This document shows positions 16,469-24,217 of a DNA stretch of 64,000 bases, one piece after another (the stretch's first letter is position 1; every line of letters starts with the position of its first letter). The stretch comes from Streptomyces sp. NL15-2K (lineage in GTDB: Bacteria; Actinomycetota; Actinomycetes; Streptomycetales; Streptomycetaceae), in contig NZ_CP130630.1 of assembly GCF_030551255.1 (NCBI RefSeq), positions 4,197,501 to 4,261,500 of the forward strand. The letters run 5' to 3'. The notes below the pieces were generated by a model. The model worked only from the letters and a program-made list of their open reading frames with translations. It was not told the DNA's origin and made no database searches. A program made the position numbers and the translations under genes.

Positions 16469-17788
16469 TCACGGGATCACACCCTCGGATCGCAGGGCCT
16501 TGTCGATCTGTTCCCTGATGGTGTCGACCGAGCTTTCCGGGTCGATCTCGGAGGGCGGGGAGAGTGTGTGGGAGACCGCGATCGACACGTTCTGGTAGGC
16601 CGGGGTGAGCGGTCGCACGCTCGCCGACTCCAGGGCGGCCAGCACTTCCTTGGAGAAGGGGTACTCCTTCATGAACGCCGGTTCGTCGTACAGGGCGCGC
16701 AGGGTGGGCGGCAGGCCACCCTCCAGCGCGGCGGTGAGCTGGTTGTCGCGGTTGCGCAGGCACAGGGCCGCCTCGAAGGCCAGATCGGGGTGGCGCGAGT
16801 AGGCGCTCACCGCCAGGTCGATGCCGCCGATGGTGGGCCGTGCCGGACGGGCCGCGTCGACCCGCGGGTACGGCGCCCAGCGGAAGTTCTTGAACAGCTC
16901 CGGGTTGTTCTGCCTCATCGACGGATAGACGAACGGATAGTTGAGCTCGAACGCCGCCACCCCCGACTCCATGGCGAGGCGGTTCTGGTCCTCCATCTGG
17001 TTCGGCAGGGAGGGGTCCGCGGCCTCAGACCTCGCAAGGTCCCGCATGATCCCGGCGGCCCGCACGGCAGGAGAGCCCAGGGAGGGCTCGGTCGCGTTCC
17101 GGTTGAGGATCGAGCCGCCCGCACTGTTGATCAGCGTGTTGAACCAGACGGTCAGGCCCTCGTACTGGGCTCCCTGGATTTCCACGAGGTGTGGTTTTCC
17201 GTGCCGGGCAAGGTCACCGGCCATGTCCAGCATCTCGGCCCAGGTCCTGGGCGGGGTGGGCACCAGGTCCTTGCGGTACCAGAGCAGTTGGGTGTTGGTG
17301 TTGTACGGGACGGCGTACAGCTTGCCCTGCCAGGTCGAGGTCTGCAGCGGTACGCGCAGGGTGCCCTCGGTGGCCTGGCGCTTCACCGCCCCCGTCCATT
17401 CCCGGATCCAGCGCGCCTCGGCGAACTCCGCCGCCCAGGTGACGTCGAGGCCCAGGATGTCGAGCGCGGTGTCCTCGGCGGCGAGCCTGCGGACGAGTTG
17501 CTGGCGCTGGCCGTCGGCGGCACGCGGAAGCCTGTTGTAAGCGATCGAGTAGCGACCGCCCGACGCCTTGCTGCACCGGTCGGCCGCCTTCTGGAGTGCG
17601 CCGGAGTCGTCGGGGAAGTTGTACCAGTTCACGGTGGGCCGACCTGCGGCCTCGTCCCCGCCGCAGGCGGCGAGCATCGACGCCAGCAGGGGCAGTACGG
17701 CGAACGCCCGCAGTCGTCGCGTCCTTTGCGGACGGCGTTTCTTCCCGGAAATCGGCCGGCAGCCGCCACTCGCGTGCACGCGCTCCAC
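16469..17788 (-). CDS. Sugar-binding lipoprotein of the ABC importer (LpqY-like)
   Basis: A 439-residue extracellular lipoprotein. The signal peptide ends in the lipobox LAAC near residue 40. GTG 17788 and GTG 17779 are both possible starts. The mature part has the family-1 binding-protein layout (VNWYNFPDD, LYAVPYNTNTQLLWYRKDL, GGIDLAVSAYSRHPDLA). LWYRKDL is shared by trehalose/maltose-type binding proteins. It is first in the operon. The AT-rich 17855-17915 region upstream is the probable promoter. No LacI-type regulator is encoded alongside. Confidence 0.88.
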   Translation of the reverse strand: MERVHASGGCRPISGKKRRPQRTRRLRAFAVLPLLASMLAACGGDEAAGRPTVNWYNFPDDSGALQKAADRCSKASGGRYSIAYNRLPRAADGQRQQLVRRLAAEDTALDILGLDVTWAAEFAEARWIREWTGAVKRQATEGTLRVPLQTSTWQGKLYAVPYNTNTQLLWYRKDLVPTPPRTWAEMLDMAGDLARHGKPHLVEIQGAQYEGLTVWFNTLINSAGGSILNRNATEPSLGSPAVRAAGIMRDLARSEAADPSLPNQMEDQNRLAMESGVAAFELNYPFVYPSMRQNNPELFKNFRWAPYPRVDAARPARPTIGGIDLAVSAYSRHPDLAFEAALCLRNRDNQLTAALEGGLPPTLRALYDEPAFMKEYPFSKEVLAALESASVRPLTPAYQNVSIAVSHTLSPPSEIDPESSVDTIREQIDKALRSEGVIP

Positions 17789-18048
17789 ACCTCGCTTCCG
17801 GGACGGTGACCACGGGGCTCGGAGCCCGCAGTGTTCTCTCCCGGCGACGCTAAGCATTATATAAACCAACATCAAGTACATACCGTCACATATCGACCAA
17901 ATCGATCAGCAGTCCTCACCGGAAGAGAACCCCGGCCACAGGTCCTGCTGATGGTCACGGCCGCGCTGATCACACTCGCCGCGTTGAACAAGGACGCGCT
18001 GCCCGGCCGGAACTTCGTGGTCGGCTTTCTGCACGCTTGTGGGCTGAG
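17789..18048. other. Intergenic region with AT-rich promoter patch and a doubtful 33-codon frame
   Basis: The stretch 17855-17915 is unusually AT-rich for this genome and probably holds the promoter of the sugar importer. A rightward frame 17951-18052 (33 codons from ATG, hydrophobic start, ending HACGLS) has no ribosome site and no recognised relative. It is more likely a fragment or chance frame than a gene. Confidence 0.4.
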
Positions 18049-18099
18049 CTAGCCGGGCCGTCTTCGGATGTGTGCGGCATCCGGGAAGAAACGGCCGCT

Positions 18100-18740
18100 A
18101 CGGAACTCGGGGCAACTCGCCTCCAGCGGATGAACACGCACTGGGCGGGGCCGGCATGGATTCTGCTCGCAGGACGAAGAACAGGAATACAGGAAGCGCG
18201 GCTTGGCCGCGATGACTTCGGGGAACAGCTCGCGGGCGGCTGGATCAGGCTCTGGCTCGCTGATGACCGTGATCCGGAAACCTGCCGCGGTGAACGCCTC
18301 GATCATCGCGTGCAGCGGCCTGTGCCAGATACTCATCAGCGCGGTCTGGCCGCCCATGGTCCACTCTTCGGTCCAGTTGGTGGTGTCGAAATACTTGTAC
18401 CCTGCCTCGCGGCCGACCTGGCGGTGCATGAGGTTGATGGCAAAGGGATGGTCGACAGACGCGATCAGCCGACCGCCGGGCTTGAGTATGCGTCGCAGCT
18501 CGGCCAGCGTCGGCCCCCAGTCCTCCCGGTAGTGCAGCACCAGGGACGCGACTACATCGTCGAACGTGTCACAGAGTAAGGAAGCGGGCTGCTCAGGTCA
18601 GCCACCTGCAGGTCCGCACTGTCGCCGAGCCGCCACCGGGCCAGCTCCAGCATCCCGGCACTCGCGTCGAAGCCGCTCACGATGGCGCCACGGTCGCGCA
18701 GCACCGCGAACAGGGCACCCGGAGCCCGCCGGCACGTCAC
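18100..18740 (-). pseudogene. Frameshifted class I SAM-dependent methyltransferase
   Basis: Three pieces of one methyltransferase lie in different frames. An N-terminal piece (18552-18740) has SGFDASAGMLELARWRLGD, the SAM-binding acidic loop. A shift near 18562 leads into DTFDDVVASLVLHYREDW, LRRILKPGGRLI and the rest (18195-18540). A second shift near 18195 leads into FLFFVLRAES. The glycine-rich motif I region is broken at the 5' end. At least two frameshifts make it inactive. It follows the truncated ATP-grasp gene directly and may have been part of that RiPP locus, or an unrelated fragment joined to it. Confidence 0.75.
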
Positions 18741-18749
18741 CGGCAGCGC

Positions 18750-19085
18750 TTACAGCGTGCCGAGGAGGCCGGCCAACGCCTGTTCGCCGGACCACGAGCG
18801 GTGGGGCTCCTCGATGTGCTCGGAGACGGCGGGAAGGCGGGGCCGCCTGTAGTAGACGGCCCGCACCTCCTCCAGCCGCACGGAGCGGTACTCGTCAGCC
18901 AGGACCCCCGCCCAGGGTGCTGCAGCGTGCTCGACGGACAGGGAGACGGTGAGCGGGAAGTCGCCCGTGTCGAACCGCATCACCGGCACATGCCGGATCG
19001 TCAGCTCGTCGACCACCAGGTCCGCCGCGGGGTCCAGTTCCTTGGTGACGACCAGCACCGGGCCGCCGGACAGGTGCTGTGTCAC
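18750..19085 (-). pseudogene. tgmB: Truncated ATP-grasp RiPP maturase (TgmB-like), pre-ATP-grasp domain only
   Basis: The 111-codon frame starts at GTG 19085, overlapping the precursor gene's stop (GTGA). It encodes the N-terminal pre-ATP-grasp domain of the MvdC/TgmB ligases: PVLVVTKELDPAADLVVDEL, FDTGDFP, then VRAVYYRRP near residue 80. Family members are about 300 residues or more, and the ATP-binding and catalytic ATP-grasp domains are missing. The frame ends ALAGLLGTL at a TAA directly beside the methyltransferase fragment, so a deletion probably removed the remaining two thirds. It cannot form ester or amide crosslinks. Confidence 0.75.
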
Positions 19086-19312
19086 CGCATCAAGTACGGG
19101 TCGGCGGTGTCGTCGTTCTTGCTGTCCCAGTTGGTGTTCGTGCAGCTTCCGGCCAGGTTGGCGGACCGGCTCCACAGGGCGCCGGTGCCCTCGGTCAGGA
19201 CGTTGACCTGTCGGACCGGGTCGTACATGAACGAGCCCGCCTCCAGGGTCACGGTGTACGGGGTGCGTTCGGCGCGGGCGCCGAACGGGACGAGCGCTGC
19301 TGCTGTGGGCAT
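19082..19312 (-). CDS. tgmA: Graspetide precursor peptide (TgmA-like ATP-grasp-modified RiPP)
   Basis: A 76-residue peptide from ATG 19312 with a perfect AGGAGG 6 bases upstream. The leader has the family signature: P-F-G-A-R, then T-P-Y-T-V-T-L. The C-terminal 22 residues are rich in Thr, Ser, Asp, Asn and Lys (SCTNTNWDSKNDDTAD), as expected for a core in which side chains are joined by omega-ester or amide bonds. The gene is intact, but the maturase next to it is truncated, so any modification would need an ATP-grasp enzyme from elsewhere. A terminator at 19396-19441 separates it from the upstream genes. Confidence 0.75.
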   Translation of the reverse strand: MPTAAALVPFGARAERTPYTVTLEAGSFMYDPVRQVNVLTEGTGALWSRSANLAGSCTNTNWDSKNDDTADPYLMR

Positions 19313-19395
19313 GAGGTGCCTCCTGTCGTTGATGTTGCTCGGGCTGTTCTCCGCCCCGCCTACGCCCGAGGGCGGTGGCGAGGGTCTTGCGGGGG

Positions 19396-19441
19396 CCCGC
19401 TCCGCCCCGGTGGGGAGCCTGCTGTGTGGGGGCGGAGCGGG
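19396..19441 (-). terminator. 13-bp perfect stem between the four-Cys gene and tgmA
   Basis: Arms cccgctccgcccc and ggggcggagcggg (19396-19408, 19429-19441) flank a 20-nt loop, just after the stop of the leftward gene at 19448. There is no T-run, as is common in streptomycetes. It suggests that tgmA has its own promoter in 19313-19395. Confidence 0.6.
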
Positions 19442-19447
19442 GGTCGT

Positions 19448-19696
19448 TCACCGTCTGGTGCCGGGCGCTCGGTCTCCGGCACCGGGCGGCGGTTCATGGA
19501 GCGCTGCCAGTGGTGTGCGGTGGGCGCAGGGCTCGCAGATCCACAGCTGGAACAACCGGCCGCGGTGACGCGCCACGCCCAACACATGGCCGACCGTCCC
19601 AAACCGGCGGGCGCAGCGCGTGCAGTCGACGGCCATCTGCCGGCGCGGGCCGAGCTGGGCGACGCGCGGCATCTCGGCCACGGCAGGCGCGCTCAT
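19448..19696 (-). CDS. Small four-cysteine (zinc-binding) protein
   Basis: An 82-residue protein from ATG 19696, overlapping the stop of the preceding HATPase gene by four bases (ATGA). It contains two CxxC pairs, CTRC and CEPC, about 30 residues apart, separated by a basic segment. This is a plausible zinc knuckle. The C-terminus is proline-rich and disordered. No family name is known to me. Coupling to an RsbW-type ATPase suggests a regulatory partner role; this is inference. Confidence 0.6.
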   Translation of the reverse strand: MSAPAVAEMPRVAQLGPRRQMAVDCTRCARRFGTVGHVLGVARHRGRLFQLWICEPCAHRTPLAALHEPPPGAGDRAPGTRR

Positions 19697-20106
19697 GGTT
19701 CGCCGTCCGCGCGCAGCTCGGCCCACACGCGTTTCCCGCCGTGCACGAGCTCACTGCCCCACGCGTGAGCGAGGGCGTCGACGAGCATCAAGCCGCGGCC
19801 GTTCTCGTCGTCGGCCGCCGGTGTACCCGCGGTGAGTCTGGTGCGTGAGGTGTCGGTCACGACGATTCGCGCGGACTCCGTGCCGGTCCGGGTGATCGAA
19901 GCGCCGACCGTGGCGGCGTCCGTGTGCTCCACCGCGTTGGCGACCAGCTCGGTGACGACCTGCCGGGCCACGTCCGCCAGTTGTGGAAGGCCCCAGGCCT
20001 CCAGCGCCAGCGCTATGTCCCGCCGCGCCTGAACGGCGGCCTCCCGCGTCGCCGGATAGCGCCCCTGATAGCGCTGCGGTCCTACTGGTACGGCCGTCAT
20101 GGTCAT
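19693..20106 (-). CDS. RsbW-like ATP-binding protein (HATPase_c, anti-sigma factor type)
   Basis: A 137-residue protein from ATG 20106 with AGGGGG upstream. It has the GHKL fold motifs N-box ELVANAVEHT (about 60), the IVVTDTSRTRL segment and G-box GRGLMLVDALAHAWG. It is as short as the many streptomycete anti-sigma-like kinases and lacks a sensor domain. It may phosphorylate an anti-anti-sigma protein, but no sigma factor or antagonist is encoded nearby. Divergent from the TPR regulator at 20303. Confidence 0.88.
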   Translation of the reverse strand: MTMTAVPVGPQRYQGRYPATREAAVQARRDIALALEAWGLPQLADVARQVVTELVANAVEHTDAATVGASITRTGTESARIVVTDTSRTRLTAGTPAADDENGRGLMLVDALAHAWGSELVHGGKRVWAELRADGEP

Positions 20107-20302
20107 CGTCGCGCCCCCTGGGTGGTACTCGCGTTCGACGTCAACTGCACCTCTGCTGTCACGTAGAGACAACGGCCGTTCACGGAACGCCACCGGACCT
20201 ACGCGCGGACCTTCCGCCGGACTTTTTCTCAGGCGCCGGACTTTTCGAGTCCAGCACGGCGGCTACGGTCGACGAGAGCAGACACCTTCGGGGAGGCCAG
20301 GG

Positions 20303-21598
20303 GTGGATGAAACGCTGACGCCGTTCGCACATGCCTGCATGGAGCGTGGATGGGCCAAACCGTCGACGTTTGTCCCGGCCTTCGAGGCGACCGCCGAATT
20401 AGTCGGGGAACAGGTGACCGTCACCGATCGCCAGTTCCGGCGGTGGCGGCAGCCGAATCCGCCCAGGCCACACCCCCCGGCCTGGCGGGTGCTGCACGCG
20501 ATGTTCGGCATGAACCCCGCTGACCTCGGCTTCCCGGGGCCAGGGCCAGGCACGACGGCGGACGCACCTCAAGCACCGCCGAAAGAGGTGAACGTGGACC
20601 GCAGGACCTTCGTCGCCGACTCGATCGGCCTCGCCGCCGGCCTGGCGGTGGGACCTCGGGAGAGCACCGGGGTCCCGGATGCCGTGGGCACCGCTCACCT
20701 TCTCGAACTCCGCGAGGGCCTGCGGTCGCTGTACACGCTCGATGACGCATACGGAGGCGGCGACGTCCGGTCCCTTGCCGTCCGCCACCTCCGGCGTGTG
20801 CGCCGGATCATCAACACCAGCAGCTATCCGGACACCATCGGCCGCCAACTCCAGCTCCTCGCGGGCGAGACGGCCGAGCACTGTGCCTGGCTGTACTACG
20901 ACGCCGACGAACAGGACACCGCCCGCCGCTACTGGGGCGAGGCCCTGACCACCGCGACCATGCTCCACGACGCAGGCCTTCAGGTCCTGATCCTCGTCTC
21001 GCTGAGCATGCAGGCCAGCTACGAAGGACGGCCCCGCGACGGCTACGACCTGGCGCGCGCAGCCCACTCGCTCGCCGTCCCCTTCGGCTCCCCGGCTCTG
21101 CTGTCCCTGATCTCCGCCCGTGAGGCCCGCGCCCTGGCTCTCATGAAGGACCAGAGCAGCGCACGCAAGCGGCTCGCCGACTCCATGCGCATGGTGGACC
21201 GCTCCGACCGCGGACGTCCTGCCCCGGACTGGGCCGCCTTCCACGGACAAGCCGAACTCGACTACGCCCAGGGCCTGCTGTACTCCGACACCGGGCACCA
21301 CAAGGCCGCGGTGCCCTTCCTGCGCGCAGCGCTCGCCCACCAAGACCGGTCGTACGGGCGCAACCGAGCCCTGTACCGGATGACCCTCGCCCGCAGTCTC
21401 GTCCGGGCCGGCGAAGTCGACGAGGGCGCGGCCGAGGCGGTCGGCAGCCTCACCCACCTCGAAGAGGTGGAGTCCGGCCGCGTGAACCGCCGGGTCGCCG
21501 AGGTGCGCGACCTCCTTCGGAACGTCGACGCGGTGAGCGCCCGCGATGCCGCCTACGAGCTGACCGAGTACACCACCCAGCTGAAGGGAGCCGTGTGA
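20303..21598 (+). CDS. TPR-containing regulatory protein (NsdA/SCO4114-like type)
   Basis: A 431-residue protein from GTG 20303, preceded by GGGGAGG. The N-terminus resembles a helix-turn-helix (VTDRQFRRWRQ near 35). An internal RRTFVADSIGLAAGLAVG segment, typical of this streptomycete family, follows. The rest is helical TPR-like repeats (YYDADEQDTARRYWGEAL, FHGQAELDYAQGLLY). Relatives such as NsdA affect development and antibiotic production. The gene shares a divergent promoter with the HATPase gene and overlaps the GNAT gene by one base. Confidence 0.75.
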   Translation: MDETLTPFAHACMERGWAKPSTFVPAFEATAELVGEQVTVTDRQFRRWRQPNPPRPHPPAWRVLHAMFGMNPADLGFPGPGPGTTADAPQAPPKEVNVDRRTFVADSIGLAAGLAVGPRESTGVPDAVGTAHLLELREGLRSLYTLDDAYGGGDVRSLAVRHLRRVRRIINTSSYPDTIGRQLQLLAGETAEHCAWLYYDADEQDTARRYWGEALTTATMLHDAGLQVLILVSLSMQASYEGRPRDGYDLARAAHSLAVPFGSPALLSLISAREARALALMKDQSSARKRLADSMRMVDRSDRGRPAPDWAAFHGQAELDYAQGLLYSDTGHHKAAVPFLRAALAHQDRSYGRNRALYRMTLARSLVRAGEVDEGAAEAVGSLTHLEEVESGRVNRRVAEVRDLLRNVDAVSARDAAYELTEYTTQLKGAV

Positions 21599-22149
21599 TG
21601 GCCGAGGTGACGTACGAGCGGCATGAGAGTCCGGGCGGCGCCCACCGACTCGACGCCTTCCTCCCCGCCTACGAGGAGGTGTACGCCGAGCCGCCGTACT
21701 GCGAGGGCCCGCGCGACGTCGCCGAGTTCATCGACCATTACCAGGTGCAAGCCCAGCGGCCCGGCTTCCGTCTCGTCCTGGCCCGCGAGGGAGACGAGGT
21801 CATCGGCTTCACATATGGCTACTACCTCGCCCCTGACACCCGCTGGTGGAAGAACCTCCAGGGCATCGAGCTGCCGGAGCACTTCACACGCGAGGACGGC
21901 CACCGCACGTTCGTCATCATCGAGCTGGCCGTACGGAAGGCGTGGCGCCGGCGAGGCATCGCCACCGCGCTGCACACGCGGCTCCTCGACGGCCTGGACG
22001 CCGAGCGGGTCACGCTGACGATGCGGCCAGAACCCGAGGCCGCGCCGGCGCAGTCCGCCTACGCGGCTTGGGGGTACCGGAACGTCGGCGTGTCCCATCC
22101 GTGGGACGAGGCGCCGCTGTACGACTGCATGGTCCGTGATCTCCGCTGA
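21598..22149 (+). CDS. GNAT-family N-acetyltransferase
   Basis: A 183-residue protein from ATG 21598, overlapping the previous stop (TGATG). Motif A, ELAVRKAWRRRGIATALHTR, contains the acetyl-CoA pyrophosphate loop R-R-x-G-I-A, with a following AYAAWGYRNVG motif B region. It transfers an acetyl group to an unknown amine. Co-translation with the TPR regulator suggests it belongs to the same function. A hairpin at 22192-22219 ends the operon. Confidence 0.85.
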   Translation: MAEVTYERHESPGGAHRLDAFLPAYEEVYAEPPYCEGPRDVAEFIDHYQVQAQRPGFRLVLAREGDEVIGFTYGYYLAPDTRWWKNLQGIELPEHFTREDGHRTFVIIELAVRKAWRRRGIATALHTRLLDGLDAERVTLTMRPEPEAAPAQSAYAAWGYRNVGVSHPWDEAPLYDCMVRDLR

Positions 22150-22191
22150 GGCGAGACGCCCACCCCGTGGCGGGCGCGGGCAGCAGACGGA

Positions 22192-22219
22192 CCCGAGACG
22201 GAACACGTGCCGTCTCGGG
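22192..22219 (+). terminator. 10-bp hairpin after the TPR-GNAT operon
   Basis: The stem cccgagacgg/ccgtctcggg with an 8-nt loop lies 43 bases after the GNAT stop. No T-run follows. Confidence 0.6.
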
Positions 22220-22373
22220 GGCTGCTCAACTTCCGTCGCTGCCGGGAAGTGGCACGGCGGCACCCGCGGGGGTCTGGGGCGCAGCCCCGCAGGGGCGAGG
22301 GCCACCATCCGCCCGACCGAGTCAGATGGCGGGTGGGCGAAGGCCGGGTGTCTGGGCGCGAAGCCCACAGGCC

Positions 22374-22401
22374 ATGGTCACCTCCCGGCCCACCGAGTCG
22401 G
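22374..22401 (+). repeat. Second copy of the 28-bp dispersed repeat
   Basis: Matches 12847-12874 in reverse complement at about 24 of 28 bases (atggtcacct at one end, accgagtcgg at the other). Confidence 0.6.
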
Positions 22402-22464
22402 GTGGGCGGGTGGACGAAGGCCCCGGGGGGCGGAGCCCCCAGGGCGCACCCCAGAGCCCGGCCC

Positions 22465-23196
22465 TCAGGCCTGGACGATCGGCTCCCTGGTGAACAGCGC
22501 CCCCAGCGCCGGCGCGTTCACCCGGCGGTCCGTCAGCCTCAGCGCCTCCCACACCGTCACCTGGTTCGCCGTGAGGACCGGCTTGCCGATTTCCTTTTCC
22601 AGGGCCGGGATGTGGGCCGCCGTATGCAGCGCCGTGTCGGGCAGCAGGAGCGCCTGGGCATCCGGATCATCGGCCTCGCGTGCGAGCGCGAACACCTCCG
22701 CCTCGCCCCACGTGCCGACCTCCGCCGCCGTGATGATCCCGGAGCCGCGAAGCGCCACGACCTCCGCACCGCCCGCCCGCAGGAACTCCGCGAAGAGGTC
22801 CGCCACGTCGTCCGGGTACGTCGCGCCCACCGCGACCCGCCCGGCCCCCAGCTCCCGCACCGCGTGCATGAAGGCGAAGGACGTGGAGGACGCCGGCATG
22901 CCCGCCGTGAGGGCGAGGGTGCGCACCTGCTCGTGGGCGCCCTCCCAGCCGTAGACGAAGCTGCCGCTGGTGCAGGCCCACACCACGGACTCGGCGCCCG
23001 CCAGGCGGAGTTCCTCGACGCCCGCCGCGAGCCGCCCCGCGGAGCCCATCTCGCGCAGGGCGTCGACCCGGTGGGCGTCCTCACCGATGTCGGTGTGCAC
23101 CACGTCCAGTCGGATGTCGCTGCCCAGCAGTTGCTCGATGCGCGGATAGTCGTCCTCGGCGGAGTGGCCCGGGTAGAGGAATCCGAGTGCTGTCAT
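22465..23196 (-). CDS. Asp/Glu-racemase-superfamily protein (EutA/maleate isomerase-like), second catalytic Cys absent
   Basis: A 243-residue protein from ATG 23196, which overlaps the preceding stop (ATGA). The first active-site cysteine is in VVWACTSGSF (Cys75). At the position of the second cysteine, where the paralogue at 23193 has FISCTN, this protein has LLLPDTAL (Asp187). Racemases and isomerases of this superfamily need both cysteines, while decarboxylases of the arylmalonate type use one, so the reaction probably differs from that of its partner. Last gene of a two-gene leftward operon, divergent from a dehydrogenase and an amidase. Confidence 0.8.
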   Translation of the reverse strand: MTALGFLYPGHSAEDDYPRIEQLLGSDIRLDVVHTDIGEDAHRVDALREMGSAGRLAAGVEELRLAGAESVVWACTSGSFVYGWEGAHEQVRTLALTAGMPASSTSFAFMHAVRELGAGRVAVGATYPDDVADLFAEFLRAGGAEVVALRGSGIITAAEVGTWGEAEVFALAREADDPDAQALLLPDTALHTAAHIPALEKEIGKPVLTANQVTVWEALRLTDRRVNAPALGALFTREPIVQA

Positions 23197-24020
23197 GTCC
23201 AGCCTTCCTGCTGCTGCTCTTCGTCCGGCAGTGCCGCCACTCCCGGGAGTCCGGTCGCGTCCGGCAGTACGGGACCGCCGGTCCGCGCCGCCGGATCGAT
23301 CAGCGCCTGGTACGGTCCCACGGCTCGGGTACCCAGTCGGCGCAACGCCGCCCACATCGTCACCTGGTTGGCCGAGATCACCGGCATCCGCAGTTCCGCC
23401 TCCAGCTGGGGGATGACGTCGAACGTCGGCAGGTTCGTGCAGCTGATGAACAGCGCGTCGGCGTCGCCGCCCACGGCCTTGCGGGCCATGTCCGCCACAT
23501 CGCGGTACGGGACCTTCCAGATGTGCCTGGTCAGGCCCATGTACGCGCATCCGCTGACCGTGACGCCGGCCTCCGCCACGTACTCCTCCAGCGCGCGGGT
23601 CACCGACACCGTGTACGGCGTCACCAGCGCCACCCGCCGTACGCCCAGCTCCTCCAGCGCCTCCAGCAGCGCCCCGGACGTCGTCACCGACGGCACGGCG
23701 CCCGCCGTGGTCATCGCCCCGCACATCGCTCGCTCCCCGGCGACCCCGCCGACGAAACTGCCGGACGTACACGCGTAGGCCACGACCTCGGGTGCGACCG
23801 CGGTCAGTGTGCGCACCGCCTCGTGCAGGGTCTCGTGCTCGCTGACCAGACGGGCCAGGTCGAGACTGACCTCGACCGGGACGTACGGAGTCCGCGTCAG
23901 GTGCAGGGACACCTCGTCGGGGACCCAGCGCCAGAGCTCGCGGTCGAGGGCGAAGTCGAACGGAGCGACGACACCGACACCGCGCTGGGGGCGGGGGCCA
24001 CCCAGAAAGGAAACGTCCAT
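23193..24020 (-). CDS. Asp/Glu-racemase-superfamily protein (maleate isomerase/EutA-like)
   Basis: A 275-residue protein from ATG 24020 with a weak ribosome site. Both superfamily cysteines are present: Cys84 in VVAYACTSGSF and Cys194 in LFISCTNLPTF. Motif spacing fits maleate cis-trans isomerase, arylmalonate decarboxylase and the ectoine-utilisation protein EutA. The reaction is probably proton transfer at a carboxylate alpha-carbon; the substrate is unknown. It is translationally coupled to a diverged paralogue (22465-23196). Confidence 0.85.
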   Translation of the reverse strand: MDVSFLGGPRPQRGVGVVAPFDFALDRELWRWVPDEVSLHLTRTPYVPVEVSLDLARLVSEHETLHEAVRTLTAVAPEVVAYACTSGSFVGGVAGERAMCGAMTTAGAVPSVTTSGALLEALEELGVRRVALVTPYTVSVTRALEEYVAEAGVTVSGCAYMGLTRHIWKVPYRDVADMARKAVGGDADALFISCTNLPTFDVIPQLEAELRMPVISANQVTMWAALRRLGTRAVGPYQALIDPAARTGGPVLPDATGLPGVAALPDEEQQQEGWT

Positions 24021-24217
24021 GACAGACACCGGCCTCACACTGAGGGACCAGGGGACAACGGACCGTACACGCACCCGTTGTTGACGAAGGTAGGTTCGGG
24101 TGCGAGCGTGGGTCAATCCGTGCTTGTCACGCCCGTGTCACACCCCCGTCAATCCCTCGTATCCGCCCACGTCAGGCGGCTGTCCTGCCCGAAAATCGGC
24201 TTCCGAACGGCTCCCCC

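Larger units (their letters stand above)
22150..22464. other. Convergent intergenic region with repeats and hairpins
   Basis: 315 bases between convergent genes. It holds a perfect 10-bp stem (22192-22201 with 22210-22219) after the GNAT gene, the 28-bp dispersed repeat at 22374-22401, a weaker copy near 22302-22325 and a G/C hairpin (gggggcggagccccc type) near 22425-22441. The last probably terminates the leftward racemase operon. No gene is visible. Confidence 0.6.
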
